Shown piece after piece: positions 46,606 to 58,065 of a DNA stretch of 64,000 nt. The position numbers were made by a program, and so were the translations under genes. A model generated the notes under the pieces. The model made no database searches. It saw nothing but the letters and a program-made list of their open reading frames with translations, and was not told the origin of the DNA. How positions within the stretch are numbered: the first letter of the stretch is position 1; each line of letters starts with the position of its first letter. The DNA comes from Liopterus haemorrhoidalis (Eukaryota > Arthropoda > Insecta > Coleoptera > Dytiscidae): contig OZ020616.1 in NCBI GenBank assembly GCA_963971575.1, positions 20,627,713 through 20,691,712 on the forward strand, in the 5' to 3' direction.

Positions 46606-46962
46606 TACACAAGTTTAATTGGACTAATATGGGGGAAAATAAGTTCTGTGCCCCTAAAATCTGGGTAATTAGGTTAGGTTTAGTTAGTAAAATCTAGGAC
46701 AGCAGAAGCCGAAAAGCTCGAAGTAAGCTTAAAGAAGTTTGTGAAAATGGTGGTGTCGGATGTAATTCTGTAGTTTTACCTTTATTTCCTTGTTGTTTTA
46801 TTTTGTTAAGTGTATACATTATTATTATTTTTTTTTCACACAAACTCCTTTAATATTACTTTGAGCTTTTCGGATTCTGCTGTCCTAGATTTTTACTAAC
46901 TTGCTTTTAGGTGCACAGTACTTTATTTTCCCTCACATTATTAGCCCAATTAAAATTGTGTA
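46606..46962. mobile_element. Nested pair of MITEs
   Basis: Outer ends tacacaagtttaattggact and the inverted agcccaattaaaattgtgta. Inner ends tagttagtaaaatctaggac and gtcctagatttttactaact (46681-46900) match pieces of the Harbinger MITEs at 8008 and 25344. Confidence 0.65.
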
Positions 46963-47832
46963 TCATTGTGCATTCGTTTATAACATGGTGGTGGTATAGG
47001 GTGCCAATTCATTGTTCACCTGAATTAAAATTCAAAAAAATATCCAAACAATGGATGATAGTAATTAGCTGAAAAAAGTGGAAATAAATATTATTATACT
47101 AAATTTAAACTACATTTATATATTAAAACTATAAACACAGTAGAAATTAAATGAATATTACTTATTTCTATATTTCTTTTAAATAAACTCATTTAATAAA
47201 TTGATTAAATTAAAAATTTTAAAATTCATATACATATTACATTTTATGAAATAAGGAAAACTGAATTTAAAATCTTATTTATACTTTAAAATTGCATTAA
47301 ACTAGCTAAATATATCTGCGTATATTTATTTTTATTATTTCCAATTCTAAGATTTTTTATATTAGTGTTAGATTTTAAAAATTTAGATCTAGAAATCAAC
47401 GCTCAGGAGGACACTACACGTAAGCGTCCCGGTACAGTGTTGCCACATGCAATTTCTGATGTATTTATCTACGCAAGTAATAAAAATGAACTGGAAAGAG
47501 CAACACCAGCGAGTTGTTAGTGTGAATGCGGTGGTGAATTGAGGCCGGCGGCCTTAGCTTAGCGTTCTTTTGATTTGATTTTACTCAGACGTGATACTGG
47601 ATACAGTGCGCTATATTAAAACTAACGTGCTTAACAATGAAAATATATTATTAATAAAAAATATCCTCATTGGCCAAAATTGAATATTTTACAATCGAGA
47701 AAAATGGAAATAGAACACTAATAGAGAGTTCAGTAAAAAACAATGGTAATAACTAAGAATGAGGCACCAATAGCTACAATTTTTTTAATGACCGATGATG
47801 GATCTCTTGGTAGCTAAAGAGCTTAATAAAAA

Positions 47833-47866
<34 letters not shown>

Positions 47867-48057
47867 AAAAATTATTCACTTTCAAGTCGTACTTGGAAGA
47901 ATAATTTGAAAGCGAAATATTTTTAATCATTTTTAATGTCATTATGGTCAACTTAAATCGTGTTCCATCTTCCTTAATACATTGTGTATATGAATTCTAA
48001 ATGTTTCATAGGCCAGATAGAGTTAAATTGCGGGTCATATATTTAAAAACCACATGG

Positions 48058-48200
48058 TCGGGGGAGGGGGGGGATGGAGGCAAAATTCTGAAAATAATTT
48101 TAGGATGTGGGGAAGAAATTCTGAAAATCAATTACGGACAGGGGCAACGGAGAAATTCCAAAAATCTTTCGAGGAAGGGGGAGGGTGATTCTAAAAAAAC
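48058..48200 (+). repeat. G-rich degenerate tandem repeat
   Basis: Roughly 38-bp units with ggggga / gaaattctgaaaat. Four G-runs close together could form a quadruplex on the + strand. Confidence 0.45.
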
Positions 48201-48490
48201 GGGATAGAAATTTCATGCGAGCCGTTTGAAACTACTTATTGCTGGGTAGATTAGGCCCGCGGGCCGTAGGCTGGACACTACAATGTATTGATCAAAAAGT
48301 GTCCCCTCAAATATTTTACCCATCAGCCGCTACTGTATCAGACCAGGCTTAAATTCCGCTTTCCTCTACTATGCATCCAATAATTAAACATGTTTTGGCC
48401 CGTTCGCGTGGTTCTCTGTACGCAACCGTATATCGTAATAATATATAGTTTGTGTATGACTTTAATAGTAAAAAAAATATTTTGTTTCAG

Positions 48491-48640
48491 GTTGATGAAA
48501 ACGGTAAGATTCACAGGCTGAGACGTGAGTGCCCGGGCGAGCAGTGCGGCGCTGGTGTGTTCATGGCAGCCATGGAAGACAGACACTACTGCGGCAAGTG
48601 CGGATACACCCTCGTCTTCTCCAAACCAGAGGACAAGTAG
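48491..48640 (+). CDS. RpS27A: RpS27A, ubiquitin-eS31 fusion, exon 2
   Basis: Encodes the zinc-binding C-terminal half of eS31: [15 protein letters not shown], then [18 protein letters not shown] and the closing K-P-E-D-K. The four cysteines of the C4 zinc ribbon are present. Phase 0 join to exon 1 gives 156 residues, the length typical of animal homologues. AATAAA at 48726-48731 is the likely poly(A) signal. Confidence 0.97.
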   Translation, partial: VDENGKIHRLRRECPGEQCGAGVFMAAMEDRHYCGKCGYTLVFSKPEDK

Positions 48641-48731
48641 ATTCGTTAAGTGTTATATACATAACGACACCACCCATTGAATTCATTTCCAAAATGTTTA
48701 TTATATAGTTTTATAATTTTGATGGAATAAA

Positions 48732-49706
48732 AGTTCGTTTGGGTTGTGTAATTTGGTCTTTTCATTAAATTCCTTTCAACGTTAAACCGATCCTTTTATC
48801 ACAAATATCAAGAAAAAAATTGTCAACAAATATGCTTACCCTCCCTACCTTATCTCCTAGAGGGGTTGATTTGAAAATCTGAAAGAATTAAACGAAATGC
48901 CACGACTAGTAATTTTACCTTTCACAACATTTCTCAAACTAATATTAAGTGCTACTCTCGAGGTCTGGCCATAGATTATTTCTCTCATTTTAGGGCTGCG
49001 TAGGTATTAGGTATGATTAAGAAACTTTTATACCGTCATTCCTGTGTCTGTACGGATAGTGGGAATTGTAGCAAAACGGTTGGACCTAGAAATATGAACT
49101 TTAGCTCGCATATAGGAAAATGCTGGGACCTCAAAAAAAAGATCTGTAGACAGTTTTGTGGCAAGCCAACTCGGCGCCTGTTACGGGATTTTTTAACAGC
49201 GCATTTTGGTTCTATGACAACGAGGCAATATATCTCCACAAGGGAGAGGCGTATCTTTTGGAGGCCACGAATAAAAAATGAACTTCATACTCTTCAGTAT
49301 TTTATATCTATCGCCACGTGAAAACTAAGTTCGTTTCTGTTCTGGGTTTTAATTTACCGTCATAATTCGTGGCGAATTTTATATAAGTTTTTTTAATTAA
49401 AAAAGAAAAATAAATAGTAGTGATCAGTGGTTCTCTAGAGGTCCTGGTGCCCTAACGCAATTTTAAGTTGAGCTTCCCTAAAAATTCAAAAATGACGCGT
49501 CCAAGGGATAATAAAAAAAAAAGGAAGACGGATCCAAGTGATGACAAAAAAAAAAGAAAGGCGGATCTCTAAGTGATAACAAAAAAAGTAAGATGAATGT
49601 AATAATGACAAAAAAAAGTACCAAACAGAAGAAGGCGCTTCCCAAACATTCATTTGGCTCCAAAAAGAAAGGCGTAATATTTATACTTAAACGCAACGTT
49701 ACGGGT
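48732..49706. other. Intergenic, repeat fragments
   Basis: A decayed AGGGTTT-family piece (48988-49130) and the poly-A / ggatccaagtgatgac minisatellite (about 49495-49640). No gene seen. Confidence 0.5.
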
Positions 49707-50057
49707 GTGCGCAAATAGTTTTAAAAAGTAATTGAAATAATGTATCTCAAATTCTTCAAATGTATTTGAAATACTTTAAACACTAGGAAATATTTGAAAT
49801 ACTAGAGAAATATTTGAAATACTAGAAAATATTTGAAACATTACGAAATATTTGAAATACTATTGAATTATTTATTTAGGGAATATTTGAAATACCTCTA
49901 AAGTATTTCAAATATTGACATTTACAGACATTAAATAGAAATACCACGGATTTTTTTTGCAAATCTAAATACTAAGAGGAGTTTTTTGGAGTACTTGAAA
50001 TACAATATTTCAAATACTAGAAAGTAATTGAAATACTTTTTCAAATATTCCCTGCTG
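49707..50057. mobile_element. AAATATTTGAAATAC word-array MITE with 8-bp duplication
   Basis: The interior is a run of aaatatttgaaatac words in both orientations. TTACGGGT flanks both sides (49699-49706, 50058-50065), pointing to hAT-type insertion. Left end diverged. Confidence 0.75.
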
Positions 50058-50205
50058 TTACGGGTACCCGTAACGTCTATAGATTCCTTACGGAATAAAT
50101 TACGTATTACACAGAATTGACCCATAAGTATGACTCGTCCGTCCGTCCAGCGCCTTACATTACAGAATCGTGTTTTGTAGTGTAATATTAAACCTACACA
50201 CCAGC

Positions 50206-51193
50206 AGGGCCGCCGAGAGGACTTCTGGGGCCCCGGGCAGAAACTTTCTTTGCGGGCCCCGGGTAATGATCAATTCTATACCCGGGGCCGTCTAGTGTGA
50301 AAGCTAATTCTTTCAGCTCGGACTCTGGACCATATACAAATGAAGCGGGAATTTTTTATTAATATCAGGGCTTCGAACCGTTATTTTTTTCGTTCCGGTT
50401 CAATTAAAAAAATATATATCGGTTCGGTTCCGGCAAAAATAACGGTTTTTTTCGGTGCAGTTCCGAGTTAAATGCTTTTATATATATATTAGAAATTTAT
50501 TTTGTACTATAATTTAGAAGAACATTTTATTCCTTATTCTGTGATAATATTACCAAGGTCGCTGCCAGGAGGGAGTTCTGGGCGTTCAACCCCCCTCCCC
50601 CGAAATAATAGAAGTGCATTTTTTAAATTATCAGTTAAAAAATTACGAATTACGATTTTTTTCTGCTCATCAGTTTAAAAAATAATCTTAAATAAAATGT
50701 ATTTTATATTCACTCACATAAACGTTATCTGAACCGAAATAAACCGATATTTTTTTTCGGTTCAGTTCCGGTTCGAAGCTCTGATTATAATACAGGTGAA
50801 AATACAACTGATGACCTAAAAAAAAGGTCCTCACTTCCAAAATACAAGTCAGTGACAGGCACGCGCCCCTGGTACTTGCCCCGATGCCAAGCTGTTCCTA
50901 CGGCTCTGCCCACAACCCTGGGGCCAATGTTCCCTCTAAGGTGCGCGCCCGCGCACTAATTATTCGAAAGTTGCGCAGCCAATTTTGTATTTTGCGCATA
51001 ATGGGCTTATTCACCATTTTTTTAATTTCATTTAATAAAAGAATTGCATCTAAAAATGGCAAAAATCCAAATTAAAAAATAAAATTTAGAGGGTCAAAAA
51101 AAATTTGATATTGGCCTTTGACATTTAAACGTCAAAAGAAATCTCTTTTGTTTACATCGATTTCGTCATCAAGCGTTTTCCAATCATTTAAAT
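50206..51193. mobile_element. Cluster of hAT-like fragments
   Basis: A cagggccgccgagagg end with ggccccgggc text starts the cluster. A MITE at 50366-50783 (CAGGGCTTCGAACCG ... GGTTCGAAGCTCTG) is built of cggttcggttccgg words. A minisatellite unit (50812-50850) and a tgttccctctaaggtgcgcg fragment follow. Flanks of 50366-50783 are ATTAATAT and ATTATAAT (imperfect). Confidence 0.6.
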
Positions 51194-52654
51194 CACTGGT
51201 ACTCAACATGGTCCCAACCGACCACTAGTGGGCGGTAGGGGTTTTGTCCAATGCTGGCTACTTTCCGTTTTTTTTTTTAAATTTAATTGAAGTATTATTT
51301 AAAAAAATATAAATATATATACATATTATGACCAAAGAAAGAAACCGTCTGAATATTTCCGAAAGAGGAGACCTTCGTTTGTTCCTTACAAAAATTGAAC
51401 CAGATATCCAATATTTAGTTTCGCAGCATTAGCCTCAAGGATCTCATTAATAATTTAATTAACTAAATGTAATTTCAATAGACTTCATACTTCTATGTAT
51501 GCAAAGTATAAATAAAAAGAGAAATTTAACTACATGTTTTCATTAAACCTCTACTCAAAAATTACGGGTAAGGGAAGTGTGGGTACTGTGTTACACAGGG
51601 TACTTTGTGACATCCAACGTTGCCACGTTTTGTCTGCATGTATATTTGTTGTGTTTAATAATAAGAGATGATGCAGTAAGTTGTTTTATAAAGATATTTA
51701 CAGCTAAATTTTGCGAAAGTATTTGGTAAGTTATGCCTCATTTTCATGGTAGTGTCAAAGGCGTGATGTTATATTTATAAGTTCGAATTTCATGGTGTGG
51801 TTGGAGGGGTGATAAGGGCGCGTTTTCGGTTTTGACATTTGTATATAACCCAAATTTAACCTAAAAGTTTATACAAGTGTTTGGAGTAAACGGTTATTCA
51901 ATTTCATAAAATATGTCGTCAAATCGAAGGAGACGTCTAGCTCTTTTCTATGCATATTTAGACTTAATGCGATATGAAGAAAAGCAATGGTGGGTACGCC
52001 CCATATTTAAAAACAGACGGCAACTGGGAGATTATTTTAACTTGTTGCAAGAAATGAGACACAAAGTACACAGACAGTTACTTCAATTACAAGAAAAGAA
52101 TTTAATACACAATCTTTTTTACTGAAATAAATTTGATATCACAGTTTAGAATGAAGATTCTGTTGGCCCCTACTTGGGGGTCTATTATTAGTATACCCAC
52201 TGCATGACATTTCTGCAGACCAGATATTTGAAACTGAATCCATAATAATAAACTTTATGACTGCCGACAACATTGTAAAAGTCGCTATTTCGCTACATCA
52301 ATTTACGTTTTTTTAATTTTTTTTTTTTAGGAAATTAATATAAGTTTCTTGCTAAAGATCTCACCATTCCGAAAAAATATATCTGTTTCTATGGTTTCGA
52401 CGGTGCGGCCGGCGCTAGAGTTGAAATTTCTGAACTTGCGACACCGCGCTTGTAACACCGCGCCTACGATACCATGGTACGGGTTTTTTCAAAATAAAGC
52501 GATCCTATTGGTTAAATTTTTTGTTCCACACTTCCAACACCCGCATGAAAATAAGGCATTATTATTATTATACAACAGGTGGGCAGAATGAACATTTTTC
52601 TACCAATAGAGATGCTAAAGTGGGCGATAGGTATGAAAAGGTTGAGTACCCCTG
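51194..52654. mobile_element. hAT-type element containing a HARBI1 fragment
   Basis: Ends CACTGGTACTCAACATGG and AAAAGGTTGAGTACCCCTG. Flanks ATTTAAAT and ATTTTAAT match at 7 of 8 bases. Interior holds unrelated Harbinger transposase sequence. Confidence 0.65.
51913..52125 (+). pseudogene. HARBI1-like (PIF/Harbinger) transposase N-terminal fragment
   Basis: 70 codons: M-S-S-N-R-R-R-R-L-A-L ... K-Q-W-W-V-R-P-I-F-K-N-R-R-Q-L-G-D-Y-F-N-L-L-Q-E-M. The W-W-V-R/H-P ... R-x-x-x-G-x-Y/F ... L-x-x-E pattern opens insect Harbinger nucleases. It then diverges and stops; no DDE domain follows. Confidence 0.6.
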
Positions 52655-53502
52655 ATTTTAATGTGCGGAACCACAAGCAACGAATTTTCTCTTCCAACCG
52701 AGTCACAGACCCTACTTCCTCCACGACCACCAGAAAGAAAAAAAAATTAACAAATAATTATTTTAACAAACATTTTATCTTAACAAATAATTTATATTAC
52801 ATAACAAATTAATCAATTAATTAAACTATTTTTTTTATTTATTATTTGTTTAATTTTAATTTAATTTTCCGCACATCAGCCACTATTTTAGGTTAGGAAG
52901 TTATGTTGCATTTATTTAATGTAAACGTTGCATATATTTTAATGTAACCCTCCAAAAACAAAAGACAACAAGCATGGAATAGTTATTCCATAACAAGTGA
53001 TGGAATGAAATACACGCGAAATGCATAAGAAAATAAGTGCTTTAGAATAACATTCCAACTCTTGTGTTAGAATATTAACTTTTTTTTTTTTAGAATTGGT
53101 AAATTCTATAGTGGTCGTGGAGAAAAGAAATTTAATTTTAATGCTTACCGTGAAATGTCGTTCAAACATAGTAGAACTTGCCCCCAATAAAGAAAGAATA
53201 TAAACAAAGATACGAACGATAGTGTAAAAATCCTTTCTTATTTGTGTATTATTAAAATGCTTTAAAATGTAATTTTCAAGAGTATTTATTAAAAAAAAAA
53301 AATTGTCTTCAAACAGGGGGGTCCTGTGACAGGACCCCCCTACTTGCACACTCTTACATACGTTTTGAACATTTTTGCTCCCATATACTTTTGAACCGCC
53401 CTGGCCCTGGGAATTTTCCCCGGTTCTTCTTATCGGGCCTGCATGCCGGGTGGTATTGGTTCAACTGGTTAATAATATGAAAACACTTAAAACATCACCA
53501 TA

Positions 53503-53508
53503 TTTATT
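53503..53508 (-). terminator. Poly(A) signal of the 53.6-kb zinc-finger exon
   Basis: AATAAA on the - strand, about 60 bases after the stop codon of the exon ending at 53567. Confidence 0.6.
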
Positions 53509-53566
53509 AAAAATAAATACATATAAATAAAAATCTACACACTATAGTATACTACAAATATAAACA

Positions 53567-53796
53567 TTATTTTGTACTTAATTTCACATTACACGCCTTT
53601 TCCATTTCAATATGGTGTACTCTTCGCATATGCATTTTCAAATTGTATCTTCTACCGAGAACAGCGTGACATACCGTACAACTTGTAGCTCCGCTGTGCG
53701 TCGGTAAATGTAATTTTAAACTAATGTTGTGATTGAATTCTTTCTTACAAAGTGGGCAGACGAACATTTTTACCGGTGCGGAAGATGAGGCAGGAC
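53567..53796 (-). CDS. C2H2 zinc-finger 3'-terminal exon, variant 1
   Basis: The acceptor TTTTAG at 53797 leaves two bases before the first codon (phase 1). The exon encodes about 75 residues: a short linker P-A-S-S-S-A-P-V-K-M, a first finger C-P-L-C-K-K-E-F ... L-K-L-H-L-P-T-H, a second finger C-T-V-C-H-A-V-L ... L-K-M-H-M-R-R-V-H, and a short tail to TAA. It has no start of its own. Two-finger terminal exons after a common BTB domain are the plan of insect genes such as lola or broad, so I infer a BTB-zinc-finger DNA-binding transcription factor. The shared exons are not in the window. A homologous exon lies at 60117-60361 in the same orientation. Confidence 0.8.
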
Positions 53797-54051
53797 CTAA
53801 AAGAATTTTATTAATAAGTATATTTAAAAAATATATATTATAACAGTGTTTCTCAAAATCCTTAGGCCAATTTATCAATCTTAGTTGTATTATAGCACAA
53901 CACATAGCTTAAAATTACAAATCCGAAACGAAAATTACTATTTTCGCTGTTATTTAGAAACGTTTTCTAACCTGGGAGTCAATTCATTTTCTGAACTCAA
54001 CAGCCATTGTTTCCATTCTCTATCTATCATATGTACACACAAACATAGATT

Positions 54052-54583
54052 CCCCCTCCGTTCGAAAATATGGTATACATTAAGATTTTTTTCTTGTCCG
54101 AAAATATGATAAACATTAACATTTTTAATTAGAATTATTTTACTTAGGACATAGTTACAAATATCTAATAAAACAAAGAATACAAAAAGTTTTAATTTAA
54201 CAAGAACATGGTTGCTTCTAGACAATCTTGCAATGGTAGAAAAACATTATCAAGGGTTTGTATGTTTAATGCATTTTGTATGTATTCAGTCAGTTCGTCG
54301 ATTGTATTCGGTGAAGATCTATGTTGTAAGAATTGTACAGAATAGAAAAAGCCAAGAACCAATACATTAAAATCTGGACTATGTGTCACTTTAATGTGTC
54401 TAAAATTCGCGTTTTTTTTATTTTTCTTTGGATTACTTTTGACATACCATACCATACCATTTGTTCATTAGTTGCCTAGCAACCATTTATTAATAAATAA
54501 AAACAAAAAAGATCAAGATAATATTACTTTCGTTAATCCTACAATTTTTAAGTAATGTATACCATATTTTCGGACGGAGGGAG
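54052..54583 (-). mobile_element. mariner-like element with Stowaway-like termini
   Basis: The right end read inward is CTCCCTCCGTCCGAAAATAT; the left end is CCCCCTCCGTTCGAAAATAT, both continuing ggtatacatta. The right flank is TA (54584-54585), the left flank TT. The interior has the C-terminal part of a mariner transposase on the - strand. CTCCCTCCG termini are the hallmark of plant Stowaway MITEs and their DD39D mariner relatives. Confidence 0.8.
54192..54455 (-). pseudogene. Plant-type (DD39D-like) mariner transposase C-terminus
   Basis: Contains H-S-P-D-F-N-V-L-V-L-G-F-F, then L-Q-H-R-S-S-P-N-T-I-D-E-L and N-V-F-L-P-L-Q-D-C. The S-P-D-x-N-x-L-D-L-G-F-F block with the following T/N-I-D-E-L and V-F-L-x-L-Q is the style of plant mariner transposases, different from the animal-type S-P-D-L-T-P of the mariner at 18.8 kb. 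The third catalytic Asp is kept; the usual D of L-D-L is V. The N-terminal half, with the first two catalytic residues, is missing. Confidence 0.7.
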
Positions 54584-55810
54584 TATTTAACTAACACAAT
54601 TTTCCTCCACAATATAAATTTTTAAATAAAGAAAAATGGTTTATTCGAAGAAACTCAGTTAGTACCTGTTTCTCGCAAAACGAAGGATTTTAATGAGAGA
54701 GATATTTTCTCAATTTTTTGGAAACTAAAGTCTGGTTTATAATAAACCCATAACATAACGCATAAGTATGCAACAAAGGGGTTTGACTCTTCAAAACATC
54801 TGTTTGTATTATATTATGTATCCATACCATATCTACTATAAACGAGGCTTCATGGCTTAAATTGAAAAAATAAAATACCGCTGTAAAAATAATTTCAACA
54901 GGCTTTAAAATGATGCATCATTTGATTCCTCTTCAAATTCTTATGTAAATGTCACTTCCATTTAGGGATTGAGTGACTCGAATCAAAATCGACCTATCGT
55001 TTTAGGGTCCCCCCGTAACTACACTAATATTCATCAAATTTGTTTTCCTATAAACAATTTTGATTGTATAGTTTTTTCTGTTAAGATTGTTCTGTTTATA
55101 AAGGAAATATTTTAAGTTTTTTAGTACCAGTTTTAACCCAGAAACACCCCCTAAGAAACAAAATTTTTAGATAGCATGCCTATATTTTAATCCTGGTTCT
55201 ACTTTATTGTACCAAATTTCGTTACAATACGTCCAGCAGTTCTTAAAAACAGATATAACCTCCAATGTTATTAATTACTATATTATTAAGCAAATTGTTT
55301 TTCAATTTTAATTTATATATACCTAAAATTAGATTTCTATTCGATTTTATTGTTATTTATTAATTATAATACATCACCTTAAATTTGATATAAATCAGTA
55401 TAAAATTTCCTTAGGGTTTTATTTATAATTTATTCAGTAGAACTGTCTTGAAATAAATATCTATTATGAAAATAATCAATAAAAATATTTAAAAACGTGC
55501 AACATCTATATTAATTTTGTATGCTAGTTTGAACTACGCATACATGTGGCGTATTCCCTCTCACGCTCTGATTGGTCAGAAGTTACGAGACAACCTTTAC
55601 TTTAATAATTTTGGGTTCTATGTTCGTTGCTTAGCAACGAAGCGACTGTGCAAATTCTAGTTTCTGCGCATGTGACGTCACTGCCCCGATCTCGTGGGCA
55701 AAGCACGTAAATTAGAAATACATACATTAAAAAAGGGGGGAAGTACTAATAGCGATATTATAAATAATAAAAATAATCTTGATTAAATGAGTTACGTCTG
55801 TAAGTTAGTA
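54584..55810. other. Intergenic or intronic AT-rich stretch
   Basis: No ORF or recognised repeat beyond simple AT-rich sequence. If the two zinc-finger exons belong to one gene, this is part of its intron. Confidence 0.5.
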
Positions 55811-56424
55811 ATTATAGTTGAAGGTAATGGGATTCGGACCAGTCAGAAAAATAAAAACAAATTTATCACCTTCGCTAACGTTTCGATTTAATTTAAATCT
55901 TCATCAGAGCTACAAAGGTATATAGAAATATAAAATTATTAAATTGGTAAGTTTACATGTATAAAATTATGATAGTGTTCAAATTTAACAAGTCAAGTAG
56001 TTAAAATAAGCATTACAAAATTGTCGGAATTTAAAATATAACATAAAATAATTATTAAATAATAAAAACATATCAATATGAGTTAAAGAATAAAAAACAA
56101 TGTTAAATTAAACTAAGGTAATGTAAATTTAACATTGTTTTTTATTCTTTAACTCATATTGATATGTTTTTATTATTTAATAATTATTTTATGTTATATT
56201 TTAAATTCCGACAATTTTGTAATGCTTATTTTAGCAACTTGACTTGTTAAATTTGAACACTATCATAATTTTATACATGTAAACTTACCAATTTAATAAT
56301 TTTATATTTCTATATATCTTTGTAGCTCTGATGAAGATTTAAATTAAATCGAAACGTTAGCAAAGTTAATAAATTTGTTTTTATTTTTCTGACTGGTCCG
56401 AATCCCATTACCTTCAACTATAAT
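55811..56424. repeat. Near-perfect 614-bp palindrome with hammerhead-like cores
   Basis: Arms 55811-56109 and 56126-56424 (299 bp each, 16-bp centre) are inverted copies with only a few differences. Each arm has ctctgatgaag, a self-paired gatttaaattaaatc stem, then gaaacgttagc (56326-56360 and its mirror at 55875-55909). Confidence 0.88.
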
Positions 56425-56801
56425 ATAATAAAAATAATAATTATATGAATCTAATATTATGTATTTAGATATAATTGTTTATTTCGAAATTTTTTATTGT
56501 TTTTTAATTCTTGCTGTCTTTATATAAGATTTGTTTTTTAAAAGGAGTAAAGGCTGAGGCCGGTTTCTTCCCTGGTCCCGCAGTATGGGGACCACCTGCT
56601 CCAACAATGACCAGTGTAACACATTTACCATAGGCCAGTCATTCAATCAACGCAGTTGGTCATTTTGCGTCATAACTTCAATGACAAACTTAGTAGCGCA
56701 AAAATAACTACATCGTTTGTGAATGATATGTGAATTATAGACTAATAATTGCTCTTCACTCTTTTATTTTACTAAAACATACCTTTTGAAGTCATATTTA
56801 G

Positions 56802-57475
56802 CAGTGATGGGCGCGTAAGTTACATGATGTAAGTTACCTCATTGTTGACGCGTAAACAATTGATGTAAAGTAAACACAAAAACTCTAGTAAACAATGTAA
56901 GCAACGTAAACAATGTAAACAATAATTTATACATGCGCACTTGTTTTCAATTACAGAACCTCATTTTCAATACATTTTTATAATTAATAAAATTTTAATG
57001 AAACGATTTTAAATGAAAAAGTAAGTATCTAAAATTAGGACAAGCCAATATACATATTAATAAAAATCGAATTTGTATCATTATACAGGTGTTACATACA
57101 AATTAGTAAATATGAATATGAAAAATAAAAACTGTTTTCTTTAAAAATTTCAGTCTAATTTTTTTAATAACGAAAAGATTCATTGTAAATTTTGCATAAC
57201 GCTCTATATTTTCTTTCATTTTCTTTAATTAAAACAAAACCTAGTTCTTCAGAACTATTCCTTCGGTTTCTTCCCACCATTTTTTAAATAAATTTATTGT
57301 TTTGAACTGAATATACTTGTTCATTAACTCTCTATTATTCGTATTAAATAACTAAAACTAACCTCATTATTTGACAGTTTACAAAGTTTACATTGTTGAC
57401 AAGTTTACCAATTGTTTACATAAGTTTACAAGTAAACGTAAACAATTAAAGTTTACGTGTAAACGCCCATCACTG
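56802..57475. mobile_element. GTTTAC word-array hAT MITE
   Basis: Ends CAGTGATGGGCGCGTAA and TTACACG-type sequence closing GCCCATCACTG. Perfect ATATTTAG flanks (56794-56801, 57476-57483). Both subterminal regions are strings of gtaaac / gtttac. Confidence 0.92.
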
Positions 57476-58065
57476 ATATTTAGTTTGTGTTCCATGGTCA
57501 TTTTGAAGATTTACAAATTTTAAAAGTGTTTATTTAATATAGGGACATTTGTATTGGTATCGCTAAATAACCACGATGTTTACATTTGACATTTTATAAT
57601 ACGTTCTGATGTGTTTTGACACTTGTGTTCACATATCTAACTTATAGTAATTTCTAAAAACCTTTTTTATTTAGTTTGTTGTTTATTTAGCAGTTTTGTG
57701 TTTAGTTATATTTTCTTATAGACATCTTATACATTTCCATTTGATATTGTGTGTAGTGCATAGCTTTTTAGGTTAAATTCAACGTATTTATATTTTCTTT
57801 TCTTTGATCATATTTTTGGATCATATCAGCCCCTTTTAGGACTATTTAGCCTATTAGAATAATTTATTTGTTTCTATTATGTTCTTATTCTTATATTTTA
57901 ATTTCATTACGATAAAAGTGACAGCATACGAATAATACATTCGTTAAATGGATTCTATGTAGACGTACTAAATATGATGTCACAATAACATGTGACGTTT
58001 CCAGTGACGCAACTACACTGATTCGCCGACTACCCTATAGACTTATAGCGCAGTTGTCTTCAGAC

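Noticed and set aside
47835..47862. AT dinucleotide run in the RpS27A intron
   Set aside because: Ordinary simple sequence.
48001..48207. Gly-rich ORF in the RpS27A intron
   Set aside because: Comes from a G-rich degenerate repeat in an intron; no domain.
52939..53349. 136-codon ORF downstream of the zinc-finger exon
   Set aside because: Composition is AT-driven with no domain, and part lies over a cctgtgacagg palindrome in repeat sequence.
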